DNA from: Streptomyces chrestomyceticus JCM 4735
GTDB lineage: Bacteria; Actinomycetota; Actinomycetes; Streptomycetales; Streptomycetaceae
Reading direction: 5' to 3'
NCBI RefSeq assembly: GCF_003865135.1
Contig: NZ_BHZC01000001.1
Location: forward strand, 8,370,001 to 8,434,000
DNA length: 64,000 bases
Both the position numbers and the translations under genes were made by a program. The notes under the pieces were generated by a model that had not been told where the DNA came from, did not search any database, and was given only the letters and a program-made list of their open reading frames with translations. Each line of letters starts with the position of its first letter. The stretch's first letter is position 1. Of the stretch, positions 55,415-62,702 are shown one piece after another.

Positions 55415-55462
55415 GGGCCCGGGTGGGTGGTGCGGCCGGCGCCGCACCACCCACCCGGGCCC
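55415..55462. terminator. Perfect 22-bp hairpin between converging genes
   Basis: A 22-bp perfect inverted repeat (gggcccgggtgggtggtgcggc and its complement) with a 4-base loop fills the 60-base gap between the C-A-PCP gene and the converging regulator gene. Its position and symmetry fit a bidirectional terminator that closes the right end of the PKS/NRPS transcription unit. There is no T run, which is usual in Streptomyces. Confidence 0.88.
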
Positions 55463-55472
55463 ACCGCCGAGG

Positions 55473-56135
55473 TCACTGCTCGCTGCGGCCGGTCGCCTCC
55501 AGGTAGGCCAGGACGGCACGGACCCTGCGGTTGGTGTCGTCGTCGGTGACCACACCCAGCTTGGCGAAGATCGTGGTGGTGTACTTGCTGATGGCGCCCT
55601 CGCTCAGGAACAGCCGCCCGGCGATGGCCGCGTTGGACAGCCCCTCGGCCATCAGCTCCAGCACCGAACGCTCGCGCTCGGTGAGGGCGGCGAGCGGATC
55701 GGCCCGGGTGGGCCGGGCCAGCAGCTTGGAGACGACCGTGGGGTCCAGCGCGGTACCGCCGCCCGCCACCCGGGTCAGGGCGTCCAAGAACTGCTCCGCG
55801 TCCAGCACCCGGTCCTTGAGCTGGTAGCCGATGCCGCCGTGCCCGTCGGCCAGCAACTCCCGCGCGTACAACTGCTCGACGTGCTGGGAGAGGATCAGCA
55901 CCGGCAGCCCGGGTACGGCGCGGCGGGCGGCGAGGGCGGCCTGCAGCCCCTCGTCGGAGAAGGTCGGCGGCAGCCGGACGTCCACGATCGCGACGTCCGG
56001 CCGGTGTTCGAGCAGCGCCTCCAAGGTGGCGGGCCCGGACTCGACGGCGGCGACCACGGTGTGCCCGAACGCCTCGACGAGCTGCACCATCCCGTTCCTG
56101 AGCAGGAAGAGATCCTCGGCTACGACAATTCGCAC
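55473..56135 (-). CDS. NarL/LuxR-family response regulator
   Basis: A 220-residue two-component response regulator read from GTG 56135. The receiver domain (1-120) shows the acidic pair Glu7-Asp8, phospho-acceptor Asp52 in AIVDVRLPP, and the conserved Lys in YQLKDRV. The C-terminal LuxR-type helix-turn-helix (about 150-200) reads LTERERSVLELMAEGLSNAAIAGRLFLSEGAI in two overlapping motifs. The start lies inside the end of the upstream sensor-kinase gene (16-base overlap), so the two are co-translated as a pair. The reading frame is open further upstream, but that part is only the antisense frame of the kinase. A role in controlling the neighbouring PKS cluster is plausible from position but unproven. 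Confidence 0.93.
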   Translation of the reverse strand: MRIVVAEDLFLLRNGMVQLVEAFGHTVVAAVESGPATLEALLEHRPDVAIVDVRLPPTFSDEGLQAALAARRAVPGLPVLILSQHVEQLYARELLADGHGGIGYQLKDRVLDAEQFLDALTRVAGGGTALDPTVVSKLLARPTRADPLAALTERERSVLELMAEGLSNAAIAGRLFLSEGAISKYTTTIFAKLGVVTDDDTNRRVRAVLAYLEATGRSEQ

Positions 56136-57445
56136 GGCACCGCCACAGTGATACGGGTCGGCCCTCCGGCCGGACTGTCGATCTCCAGACGGCCGCCGAA
56201 CGCGTGCACACGGCGTTCGATGCCGCTCAGCCCGGAGCCGGCGGCGGGATCGGCCCCGCCGACCCCGTCGTCCTCCACGGTCGCGGTCAGCGTCCGCGTG
56301 GCATAACTGAGTTCCACCGTGACGCGCTCCGCCTCGGCGTGCTTGGCCACGTTCGCCAGCAGTTCCGCGACGGCGAAGTAGACCGCCGACTCCACCGGGC
56401 GCTCCGGCCGGGACGGCACCCGGGTGAGCACGTCCACGACGACGGCGGCATCCAGCGCGAGCGCCTGGACGGCGTCCACCAGACCGCGTTCGGCGAGCAC
56501 CGGGGGGTTGATCCCGCGGACCAGGGTGCGCAGTTCGGCCAGGGCGGTGGCGGAGGTGGCCCGGGCCTCGGCCAGCACCGCCTTGGCGGCATCCGGGTTG
56601 GAGTCCACCAGTTGCTCGGCGGCGCCCATCGACATACCCATCGCGACCATCCGGGCCTGCGCCCCGTCGTGCAGACCGCGCTCGATCCGCTCCAGCTCCG
56701 CGGCCTGCGCCTGCGTCAGGTCGGCCCGGATGGCCTCCAGTTCCTCGACCCGCCGACTCAGCCGGGTGCGGGGGACCGGCCCCAACAGCCGGGTCGCCAC
56801 CGGCCGCAGGATGCGCCAGGCGAAGGGGGCGGCGAGCAGGCCCGCAACGATCAGGGCGATGCCGTAGCCGAGGAGGGCCGGGGTCACCGCCAGGTAGATG
56901 CCGAGGCCGAGGGCGAGCAGCGGCAGGGCGGAGACCGGCAGCACGGTCACCGAGGCGACCACCGCCCACAGCCCGTCCCAGTGCAGTTGCGGGTCATGGA
57001 AGCGGGCGTGCACCGCGGCCCGCCGACGGGCCTCCCGCTCCGTCTTGTGGTACTCCTCGCCGTCCCACCAGGCCCCGGTGGCCATACGGGTCACCGGCGG
57101 CACCGAGCGGTAGTGCACCTCGTGCCGTACCTCCAGCCACTCCGCGGCGCACCGGCGGGCGGCCCTGGCCAGGGCACGGCTGGTCAGCGGGTAGACGATG
57201 AAGAGGGCCGCGGCGATCCAGAAGGCCACCGCCAGTCCCTCCCCGAGGGTGGCCAGCATCCGCACGGCGAGCGGCGCGTCCAGACCGGCGGTCCAGGAGC
57301 CGGCCAGCCGGGCGCCGCCGATCCCGACGGGCACCGCGACGAGCGGCACCACGCAGGTGAGCCCGACCAGCACCACGGACCGGTACAGCCCGAGGCCGAC
57401 CTCGGCACACCAGCGCAGCGGGCCGCCTCGCGGAGGTATCCTCAT
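56120..57445 (-). CDS. Membrane sensor histidine kinase (HisKA_3 type)
   Basis: A 441-residue kinase; ATG 57445 has AAGGGA upstream. Two membrane helices lie near residues 23-45 and 62-86, followed by a roughly 70-residue loop and further hydrophobic helices at about 160-215 (VTVLPVSALPLLALGLGIY and beyond). The dimerisation/phospho-acceptor helix contains LERIERGLHDGAQARM with His259, the signature of the NarL-type partner kinases. The ATP-binding domain shows the N-box region (ELLANVAKHA) and G-box (EDDGVGGADP and GSGLSGIERRV). It forms an operon with the overlapping response-regulator gene. The 318-base gap upstream, shared with a divergent small membrane-protein gene, carries two palindromes. 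Confidence 0.93.
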   Translation of the reverse strand: MRIPPRGGPLRWCAEVGLGLYRSVVLVGLTCVVPLVAVPVGIGGARLAGSWTAGLDAPLAVRMLATLGEGLAVAFWIAAALFIVYPLTSRALARAARRCAAEWLEVRHEVHYRSVPPVTRMATGAWWDGEEYHKTEREARRRAAVHARFHDPQLHWDGLWAVVASVTVLPVSALPLLALGLGIYLAVTPALLGYGIALIVAGLLAAPFAWRILRPVATRLLGPVPRTRLSRRVEELEAIRADLTQAQAAELERIERGLHDGAQARMVAMGMSMGAAEQLVDSNPDAAKAVLAEARATSATALAELRTLVRGINPPVLAERGLVDAVQALALDAAVVVDVLTRVPSRPERPVESAVYFAVAELLANVAKHAEAERVTVELSYATRTLTATVEDDGVGGADPAAGSGLSGIERRVHAFGGRLEIDSPAGGPTRITVAVPCELS

Positions 57446-57561
57446 CGTCTCGTTCCCTTCACCACGGCGATCATAATCTCAGCCAGGAGCGGACCCCTGA
57501 CCGATACCGCCGACGGTACGCAGAGCGCACCGCGGCCGGAATCCCGCTACGCCCCGCCACC

Positions 57562-57579
57562 GGTGGGCCTAGCCCCACC
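57562..57579. promoter_or_regulatory. Candidate operator palindrome, copy 1
   Basis: The 18-bp near-palindrome GGTGGGCCTAGCCCCACC lies in the gap between the sensor-kinase gene and the divergent membrane-protein gene. It differs from copy 2 (57667-57684) at two positions. An autoregulatory site for the adjacent response regulator is one possible reading. Confidence 0.45.
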
Positions 57580-57666
57580 GCACCCGGCAGCCGTGCCACC
57601 ACCCCCCTCCGTCACCGCCGCCGCCCTTCCCGTCCCGGAGCGCCGTACGGCTGGGCCCCTCCCGAC

Positions 57667-57684
57667 GGTGGGGCTGGCCCCACC
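57667..57684. promoter_or_regulatory. Candidate operator palindrome, copy 2
   Basis: The 18-bp inverted repeat GGTGGGGCTGGCCCCACC (8-bp arms around TG) sits 105 bases from copy 1 and about 80 bases before the start of the 57764 gene. The remaining sequence of this 318-base gap shows no gene. Confidence 0.5.
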
Positions 57685-57763
57685 CACCCGTACGCTCAGG
57701 CCCATACCGCCTCTTCCGGCAACTCCCTAGCGTGGGGAACACCTTGAGACGGAGGAGAACGAC

Positions 57764-58219
57764 ATGGCGGACACCACCGCGACCACGACGGCCCCGGAGA
57801 CCTACGAGGACCCCCGCGTCCAGGACACCTTCAAGACGGTGCACAAGTTCATCGGGCTGTACGGCGTGATCAGCGTCATCGTGCTCGGCACGGTGGCCGC
57901 CATGGCCATCACCGGGAACGAGGCCAGCTCCTTCATGTGGATCCGGGGATCCATCCTGCTGCTCGTCTGGCCGCTCTTCCACCGGATGGCCACCCGCTCG
58001 GCACAGGGGGACGCGCGCCAGTACGACCGGCTGGCCACGGTGACCGTGATCCTGCCGATCGCCATCATCGTCGTCGACCTGATCCCCGGGCTGTGCCCGC
58101 CCTGGTACGCCGCGATGCAGGGCGTCTCCGCCCTGGCCCTGGTCGGCGCCGCGGTCCTCACCCGCAAGGCCGAGGTGCGCAACGTCTTCCCCAAGCTGGC
58201 CAAGAAGAAGAAGGCCTGA
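57764..58219 (+). CDS. Small four-helix membrane protein, function unknown
   Basis: A 151-residue protein with ATG 57764 behind a strong GGAGGAG site. After a polar, Thr-rich N-terminus there are four predicted membrane helices at about 32-54, 58-78, 89-110 and 113-135, and a strongly basic C-terminus ending KLAKKKKA, which should stay in the cytoplasm. I do not recognise a characterised family; its look is that of the small conserved membrane proteins common in Streptomyces. It is transcribed divergently from the two-component genes and is followed by two hairpins, so it is probably monocistronic. A link to the polyketide pathway is not evident. Confidence 0.85.
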   Translation: MADTTATTTAPETYEDPRVQDTFKTVHKFIGLYGVISVIVLGTVAAMAITGNEASSFMWIRGSILLLVWPLFHRMATRSAQGDARQYDRLATVTVILPIAIIVVDLIPGLCPPWYAAMQGVSALALVGAAVLTRKAEVRNVFPKLAKKKKA

Positions 58220-58300
58220 CGACCGGCCCTCCGCGACGGACCCGGCCCGCCCGGGACAAGGAGCGGACGGGCATGCGGACGGCACTGCGTCCGCACACCA

Positions 58301-58339
58301 GGCAGGGCCGGATGCGTCCCCCGTGCATCCGGCCCTGCC
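58301..58339. terminator. Hairpin terminator after the small membrane-protein gene
   Basis: A 15-bp perfect stem (ggcagggccggatgc and its complement) around a 9-base loop, followed by a pyrimidine-rich tail (cccttcc). It lies 82 bases after the stop. Confidence 0.85.
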
Positions 58340-58370
58340 CCCTTCCTTACGGCGGCGGACCGCCGCACCA

Positions 58371-58417
58371 CGAAGGCCCCGCAACCACCCGCTTCGACGG
58401 GAGGTGCGGGGCCTTCG
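58371..58417. terminator. Second hairpin, before the converging thioesterase gene end
   Basis: A 13-bp perfect stem (cgaaggccccgca/tgcggggccttcg) with further pairing inside (cccg/cggg around cttcga). It sits between converging genes and probably stops transcription from the thioesterase side. Confidence 0.8.
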
Positions 58418-58468
58418 TACTGCGGCACCGGGGGCACGGGGCACCGGCCAGCCGACGTTGTGTACGCC

Positions 58469-58489
58469 TTACTTCTTACTTCTTACTTC
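58469..58489 (-). repeat. Triple 7-bp repeat giving stops in all three frames at the thioesterase end
   Basis: The sequence ttacttc occurs three times in tandem. On the minus strand each unit holds TAA and the 7-base period puts these in successive frames; the first is the thioesterase stop. Confidence 0.8.
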
Positions 58490-59229
58490 CGGAAGTGCTC
58501 CTTCAGGACCTGCATGACCTCCGCACTGCGCTCACTGATGAAGAAGTGGCCGCCGGCGAACACCCGCAGATCGCACCCGCCCCGGGTGTGCCGGTCCCAC
58601 GCCTTCGCCTCGTCCAGCGTGGTCTTGGGGTCGTTGTCCCCGGTCAGCACGGTGATCGGAGTGTCCACGACGGCGTCCGGCCCGCACCGGTACGCCTCGA
58701 TCGCCCGGTAGTCGGCGCGCAGCGCGGGCAGCGCGGCCCGCATCATCTCCTCGTCGTCCAGCAGGGCGGCGGCGGTGCCGCTGAGCCGGCGGACCTCCGC
58801 CATGATCGCCGCATCGCTGGTGAAGGTGGTCTCGTCCCGGTGTGTGCCGGGCGCGCGCCGCCCGGAGGCGAACAGCCGCACCGGAGGCCGGCCGTCGGCC
58901 TCCAGACGCCGGGCCAGTTCGAAGCCGATGACGGCGCCCATGCTGTGGCCGAAGAGGGTGAGCGGGAGGTCGGGCTGGCGCCGGAGTACCTGGTGGATAC
59001 GGTCGACGAGCACCGTCAGGTCGTCGACGGGCGCCTCCGCGCGGCGGTCCTGCCGGCCGGGGTACTGGATCGCGACGACGTCGACGTCCGGGCTCAGCTC
59101 CGCCGCCACCGGCAGGAAGAAGGGCGCGGACCCGCCCGCGTGCGGAAGGCACACCAGCCGGGCGGTCGGCTTGTCGGCAGGGTGAAAACGCCTGCACCAC
59201 ACTTCGTCTCCGGGCGAAGGCTGGGTCAT
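58483..59229 (-). CDS. Type II thioesterase (RifR/TEII family)
   Basis: A 248-residue alpha/beta-hydrolase. ATG 59229 is chosen over ATG 59250 because CAGGAG lies 8 bases upstream of it. Catalytic residues seen: Ser96 in LFGHSMGA, Asp in LTGDNDPKT and His in FAGGHFF near the C-terminus; the N-terminus carries LVCLPHAGGSAPFF, typical of the family. Such discrete thioesterases clear mis-primed or stalled acyl groups from PKS/NRPS carrier domains and sometimes release products. Neither C-A-PCP protein nor any PKS in the window has a terminal TE, so it is the only classical thioesterase available here. The stop codon lies in a triple TTACTTC repeat that places a stop in each frame. Confidence 0.94.
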   Translation of the reverse strand: MTQPSPGDEVWCRRFHPADKPTARLVCLPHAGGSAPFFLPVAAELSPDVDVVAIQYPGRQDRRAEAPVDDLTVLVDRIHQVLRRQPDLPLTLFGHSMGAVIGFELARRLEADGRPPVRLFASGRRAPGTHRDETTFTSDAAIMAEVRRLSGTAAALLDDEEMMRAALPALRADYRAIEAYRCGPDAVVDTPITVLTGDNDPKTTLDEAKAWDRHTRGGCDLRVFAGGHFFISERSAEVMQVLKEHFRK

Positions 59230-59363
59230 GCCGCTCCTGAAGGTAGTCATGTCGAATCGTCAAGTGGGTGGAAAACGTAACCACTTGCCGGAACACCTGC
59301 AAGGCGTCCGATCGCTGTCACGCACCCGGCACCGAAGGTACCCGGTCAACTGTGGGAAAAGCA

Positions 59364-59373
59364 CGGTTGAACG
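59364..59373 (+). promoter_or_regulatory. CGGTTGAACG motif upstream of the 59495 gene
   Basis: A 10-base motif shared with sites at 60035, 60057, 60098, 60115, 60562 and 62752. It lies in the 265-base gap between the divergent thioesterase and small-protein genes. An AT-rich stretch (ttgtataaa, 59401-59409) follows about 30 bases downstream. It could be a -35 element or an operator. Confidence 0.4.
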
Positions 59374-59494
59374 GCGAAGGCGGCCGCACCGCGATGGTAT
59401 TTGTATAAAGGAGGGAACGTGGCCGCCTGTTGTGTCGTCCCGATGACCCCGGTTACTGTTCCGCATTATGTGGCGACATTGAGAGGTGACGTAC

Positions 59495-59818
59495 ATGGGG
59501 CACAAATTCACCCTGGTCCTGAGTCGCGAGATCACGGACGAGGAGGGGGAACTTCTGAAGGAAGCGGGTTTCTCCGGCGCGACTTTCGCGACCGACACGC
59601 TTCCCACCGACGCCGATGTCACCGTGACGAAGGTCGACTTCGACGACACGGTTACGCCCTCGCTGGCCGAGGCGATCGAAACGGCCCTGGAGACGGTGAA
59701 GAAGGTCCCTGACCTCACCGTGCCCGGCCTCACCGTGCCGGCCGTTCCGCAGCCCCCCGCCGCCGAGGACGGGGACGTGCTGGTCGGCGAGGTGGTCGCG
59801 GAGACCGCCGGCAAGTAA
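59495..59818 (+). CDS. Small protein of unknown function
   Basis: A 107-residue acidic protein. ATG 59495 is chosen because GAGAGG lies 8 bases upstream; an in-frame start nine bases earlier would overlap that site. The N-terminal part (GHKFTLVLSREITDEEGELLKEAG) looks like a beta strand followed by a helix; the middle is Asp/Thr-rich and the C-terminal third has a short imperfect repeat, VPDLTVPGLTVPAVPQPP, suggesting an extended tail. No signal peptide, membrane helix or cysteine is seen. Codon use is normal for the window, which supports it as real. I do not recognise the family. It is divergent from the thioesterase gene and downstream of a CGGTTGAACG motif. Confidence 0.75.
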   Translation: MGHKFTLVLSREITDEEGELLKEAGFSGATFATDTLPTDADVTVTKVDFDDTVTPSLAEAIETALETVKKVPDLTVPGLTVPAVPQPPAAEDGDVLVGEVVAETAGK

Positions 59819-60034
59819 AGGTCTCCTCAAGAGATCAGGGCGCCCATGAGGGCGGGCGCGGCCCACGGGCCGCAGCTCCGCCCCCGGATGCCCGCAGCCG
59901 CCCGGGCGGCTGCCCCGAACGCAGCGAAGCGCTGGAATCCAGGCCGAAGTTCTCGTGTCGCCCTGGTTCCGGCCTCGTTGCGTTTTCGTATGCCCGCCGG
60001 GGTCGCGCCCGCCGCTCGCCGCACCTCGGCCGAC

Positions 60035-60124
60035 TGTTCAACCGATGCCCGCCGCACGGTTGAGCGTCCTTCGTACGTGGTCCGTTTCGGCGAGTTCCGG
60101 TTGAACGGTGGGATCAGTTGAACA
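60035..60124. promoter_or_regulatory. Cluster of four CGGTTGAACG-like sites
   Basis: Sites: 60035-60044 (reverse, TGTTCAACCG), 60057-60066 (CGGTTGAGCG), 60098-60107 (CGGTTGAACG) and 60115-60124 (CAGTTGAACA). The core GTTSAAC is a 7-base palindrome. Four sites in 90 bases look like an operator array, possibly for the ParB-like regulator; TTGAAC could also serve as a -35 hexamer. Confidence 0.45.
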
Positions 60125-60561
60125 CCGGGTACGGTCATTCGCGTTAGGCCCCGTGCGCCGGTTACCCCGGCGTCGGCCGCGGACACAAAGTCCGTCCGCC
60201 CGGCCGGTGGTGCGGTGACGCGATGGATTCCCCGTACATGGAACCGAGTGGCGGCCGGTGCCGTCTTCCGGGCCGGAACAGGGCGGACGGCAGGGCTCTT
60301 CGCGTCACGCCGGGCTCCGCGCGCTTGTGCCGGACCTCCACTACGCGGGAGGAAGGGGATAGGATCGCGGCATCCGGTTGGACGTGCAGGCGTTATCGCC
60401 ACACGGCGGCGATGACTGTCGTGCGGTGTTCATCGTGGAGTCACGAGCCATTTCGACGGCGTTGCCCGCGCGTACCGCGCATTGTCGTCAAGTACCTGGT
60501 GGTAATCGGCGAAAGGGTTGTCGAGTTGATGACGGTTCTGCTTCCTCGATGGCATGCGAAA

Positions 60562-60571
60562 CGTTCAACCC
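60562..60571 (-). promoter_or_regulatory. GTTGAAC-type site upstream of the ParB-like gene
   Basis: CGTTCAACCC, the reverse of GGGTTGAACG, lies about 175 bases before the regulator start. Confidence 0.35.
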
Positions 60572-60743
60572 CGTGTCAGGTGACCTGAAAAAGCAGCGTG
60601 AGCAACCGTGAACTCGGGGGAGGTCCGGACGGCTCTCGGGGCATACCGCAACTGACCTTGGTACGCCTCAAGTCCCGTACACACGACCACTGTTGGCGTT
60701 TGGCTGCACATGATGATGATACGTAGTTGTCAGGGGAGCAGTG

Positions 60744-61750
60744 GTGAGTCTCGCACAGACAGTCGGAACAGCGGCCGGAGTCGCCGGCCGGGGAGGTGGC
60801 GAGCCGGAGATTGTCTCGGTCCCGATCATCCAGGTCCTGCCCGGAGACTCACCCCGCCTGACAGGTGAGGACAAAGGGCATGTGCTGCGGCTGGCCGCGA
60901 TAGAGGGCGCGCTGCCCCCATATTGGTCGACCGGCGCACCATGTGCGTCATCGACGGCCTGCACCGTTTGATGGCCGCCTCCCTCAAGGGCCAGAAAGAC
61001 ATCGATGTCAGATTCTTCGACGGAAGCCGCGAAGAGGCTTTCCTCAAAAGCGTCGAGGCAAACGTCGAACACGGCCTCCCGCTGTCGCAGGCCGACCGCA
61101 CGGCGGCAGCGCTGCGCATACTCAAGTCGCACCCCACCATGGCCGACCGGGCCATCGCCAAGTCGACCGGACTGGGCGCCCGGACGGTCGCGCAGCTACG
61201 GCGTTCGTCCGACTCCGTACCGCAGTCGGACTTCCGCGTCGGACGGGACGGCAAGGTCCGCCCGCTGGACGGGGCGCAGGGCCGGCTGCGGGTGGCGGAA
61301 CTGATGCGGGACAACCCCGACGCCTCGCTGCGCCAAGTGGCCCGGTCGGCAGGGGTGTCGCCGGCCACCGCGCTGGACGTACGCCGCCGGCTGGAACGCG
61401 GCGACCAGCCCGTTCCCAGCCAGCGGAGCCGCAGCAGGGGCGAGGCGGGACCCGCCAAGCCCGAACCGGTGGACCCGGCCCCCGTACCGGCCGCCGCCGC
61501 CCCGCCCACCGCCGCCACGCTCGACAAACTCATGCGCGACCCGTCGCTGCGTCAGAGCGAGCTGGGCCGACGGCTGTTGCGGATGTTCCGGGAAAACGTG
61601 CTGGGGGCCAGCGAGATGAACGACATCTGTGCCTCGGTGCCTTCGCACTGCATCGAGCTGATCGTGGAGCTGTCCCGGCGCAACTCGCAGATCTGGGACG
61701 GGTTCGCGCAGGAGCTGAACAGACGCGCCCGGATCGTGAATCCGGACTGA
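60744..61750 (+). CDS. ParB-like (ParB/StrR-related) transcriptional regulator, frameshifted near 60919
   Basis: GTG 60744 (5 bases after AGGGGAG) starts a frame reading VPIIQVLPGDSPRL to EGALPP, then nonsense; another frame resumes at once with ILVDRRTMCVIDGLHRLMAAS. Adding one base in the C run 60915-60919 restores a 335-residue protein. The joined N-terminal half is a ParB-type domain (LPGDSPR, LPPILVD, DGLHRLMAA). Two helix-turn-helix-like segments follow, MADRAIAKSTGLGARTVAQLR and ASLRQVARSAGVSPATALDV, then a Pro/Ala linker and a C-terminal helical region. Such solitary ParB-domain proteins act as DNA-binding regulators of antibiotic clusters in Streptomyces rather than in chromosome partition; that is family knowledge. 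Its long upstream region carries an array of candidate sites. As sequenced the gene cannot make the full protein. Confidence 0.85.
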
Positions 61751-61849
61751 CCGGGCCCGACAGAACCGGGCTGCCCGGGGCCGACAGTTCCGGGACTGAT
61801 CGCGTCCGACCGGGCCGTCTCCCCGAGGGCCTGTCAGACTCCGGCCGGA

Positions 61850-61897
61850 GGGGGCGGGGCCGACCGCATCGTCACCGTGCGGCCGGCTCCGCCCCCC
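61850..61897. terminator. Bidirectional hairpin terminator between the regulator and ABC ATPase genes
   Basis: A roughly 19-bp stem with a few mismatches (gggggcggggccgaccgca pairing with tgcggccggctccgccccc) and a short loop, followed by catttt. It lies in the 250-base gap between converging genes; nothing else is seen there. Confidence 0.7.
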
Positions 61898-62000
61898 GGC
61901 ATTTTCGGCACCATCGCGGCGCAACGGACACACGAACTCCGCCCGGGCGCCTCGCCGGCGCGAGTGACCATCATCGGCTCGCCTTCTCGCGGCACCCGGC

Positions 62001-62702
62001 TCAGCGCGGCAGAAGGCGCAGGTCCGGCCCGGCCGAACGCTCGGCCCTGAGGTGATCGGCCAGCCCGGCCGGGGTGCCGGAGGCCCGGATACGGCCCTGG
62101 TCGATCACCGCGATCCGGTCGCACAGCCGCACGGCCTCCTCCAGGAACCGGGTGACCATCAGGATGGTGAGCCCGCTGGCCCGTACGCTCTCGATCAGCT
62201 CCCAGGTGTCCTGCCGGGACCGTGGGTCCAGTTCGGTGGTCAGCTCGTCGAAGACGGCCACCTGCGGGTTGCCGATCAGGGGCAGCGCGGTGGAGAGCTC
62301 CGCCGCCCCGCCGGCCGCCTCGTCCGGCCCGTCCTCCGGGGCCAGGCCCAGCGCGGCCAGCAACCGCCCCCAGTCCGCCGGATCGCGGTAGAAGGAACTG
62401 TAGAGCGACAGCGCCTCGGCGAGGCGCATCTGCTCCGGCGAGCACCCGGCCCGCAGTTGGGCGTCCAGCTTCCGTGTCACCTCGGCCCGGTCCTGGTGGG
62501 GGTCGATGCCGAGCACGTTGATGTCGCCGCCGTCCCGGCTCCGCAGCCCCTTGACGCATTCCACGATCGTGCTCTTACCTGAGCCGCTCGGGCCGAGAAT
62601 GCCGAAGACCTCGCCTTCCTCGACGCTGAAGGACACGTCGTCGACTGCTACGAGGTCACCGTAGGACTTGCGGAGATGCTGCACCTCAATGACTGCGGAC
62701 AT
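62001..62702 (-). CDS. ABC transporter ATPase-like protein lacking the signature motif and H-loop histidine
   Basis: A 233-residue protein from ATG 62702 (GAAGGGA upstream). Walker A is intact (GPSGSGKST, Lys43), as are Walker B with its Glu (VAVFDE, 148-153) and a D-loop-like TTELDP. However, the family signature LSGGQ is absent (the region reads DEAAGGAAELSTAL, about 127-140) and the H-loop reads MVTRFLEEA with Arg185 for the catalytic His. The layout follows DrrA-type drug-resistance ATPases, but it should bind ATP and hydrolyse it poorly, if at all. No permease gene lies next to it: downstream is a terminator and a converging regulator. It may be a decaying gene, a regulatory ATPase or part of a transporter whose other parts lie elsewhere. 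Confidence 0.8.
   Translation of the reverse strand: MSAVIEVQHLRKSYGDLVAVDDVSFSVEEGEVFGILGPSGSGKSTIVECVKGLRSRDGGDINVLGIDPHQDRAEVTRKLDAQLRAGCSPEQMRLAEALSLYSSFYRDPADWGRLLAALGLAPEDGPDEAAGGAAELSTALPLIGNPQVAVFDELTTELDPRSRQDTWELIESVRASGLTILMVTRFLEEAVRLCDRIAVIDQGRIRASGTPAGLADHLRAERSAGPDLRLLPR

Larger units (their letters stand above)
59819..60743. other. 925-base non-coding region with repeated GTTGAAC motifs
   Basis: I find no convincing gene here: the open frames lack ribosome binding sites and protein-like composition. The region is less GC-rich than its surroundings towards 60600-60730 and carries five copies of a yGGTTGAACr-like motif, so it is best read as the control region of the ParB-like gene that follows. 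Confidence 0.6.

Noticed and set aside
55473..56969. A 498-residue version of the response regulator
   Set aside because: The extra N-terminal part is the antisense-frame shadow of the overlapping kinase gene; the receiver domain begins at GTG 56135.
59401..59712. Open frame starting just after GGAGGG, overlapping the 59495 gene
   Set aside because: Its later translation is the Arg/His-rich shadow of the 59495 frame, which has better composition and its own binding site.
60223..60588. Possible 121-residue gene in the regulator's upstream region
   Set aside because: No ribosome binding site, Arg-rich composition and no recognisable fold; the surrounding repeated motifs argue for a control region.
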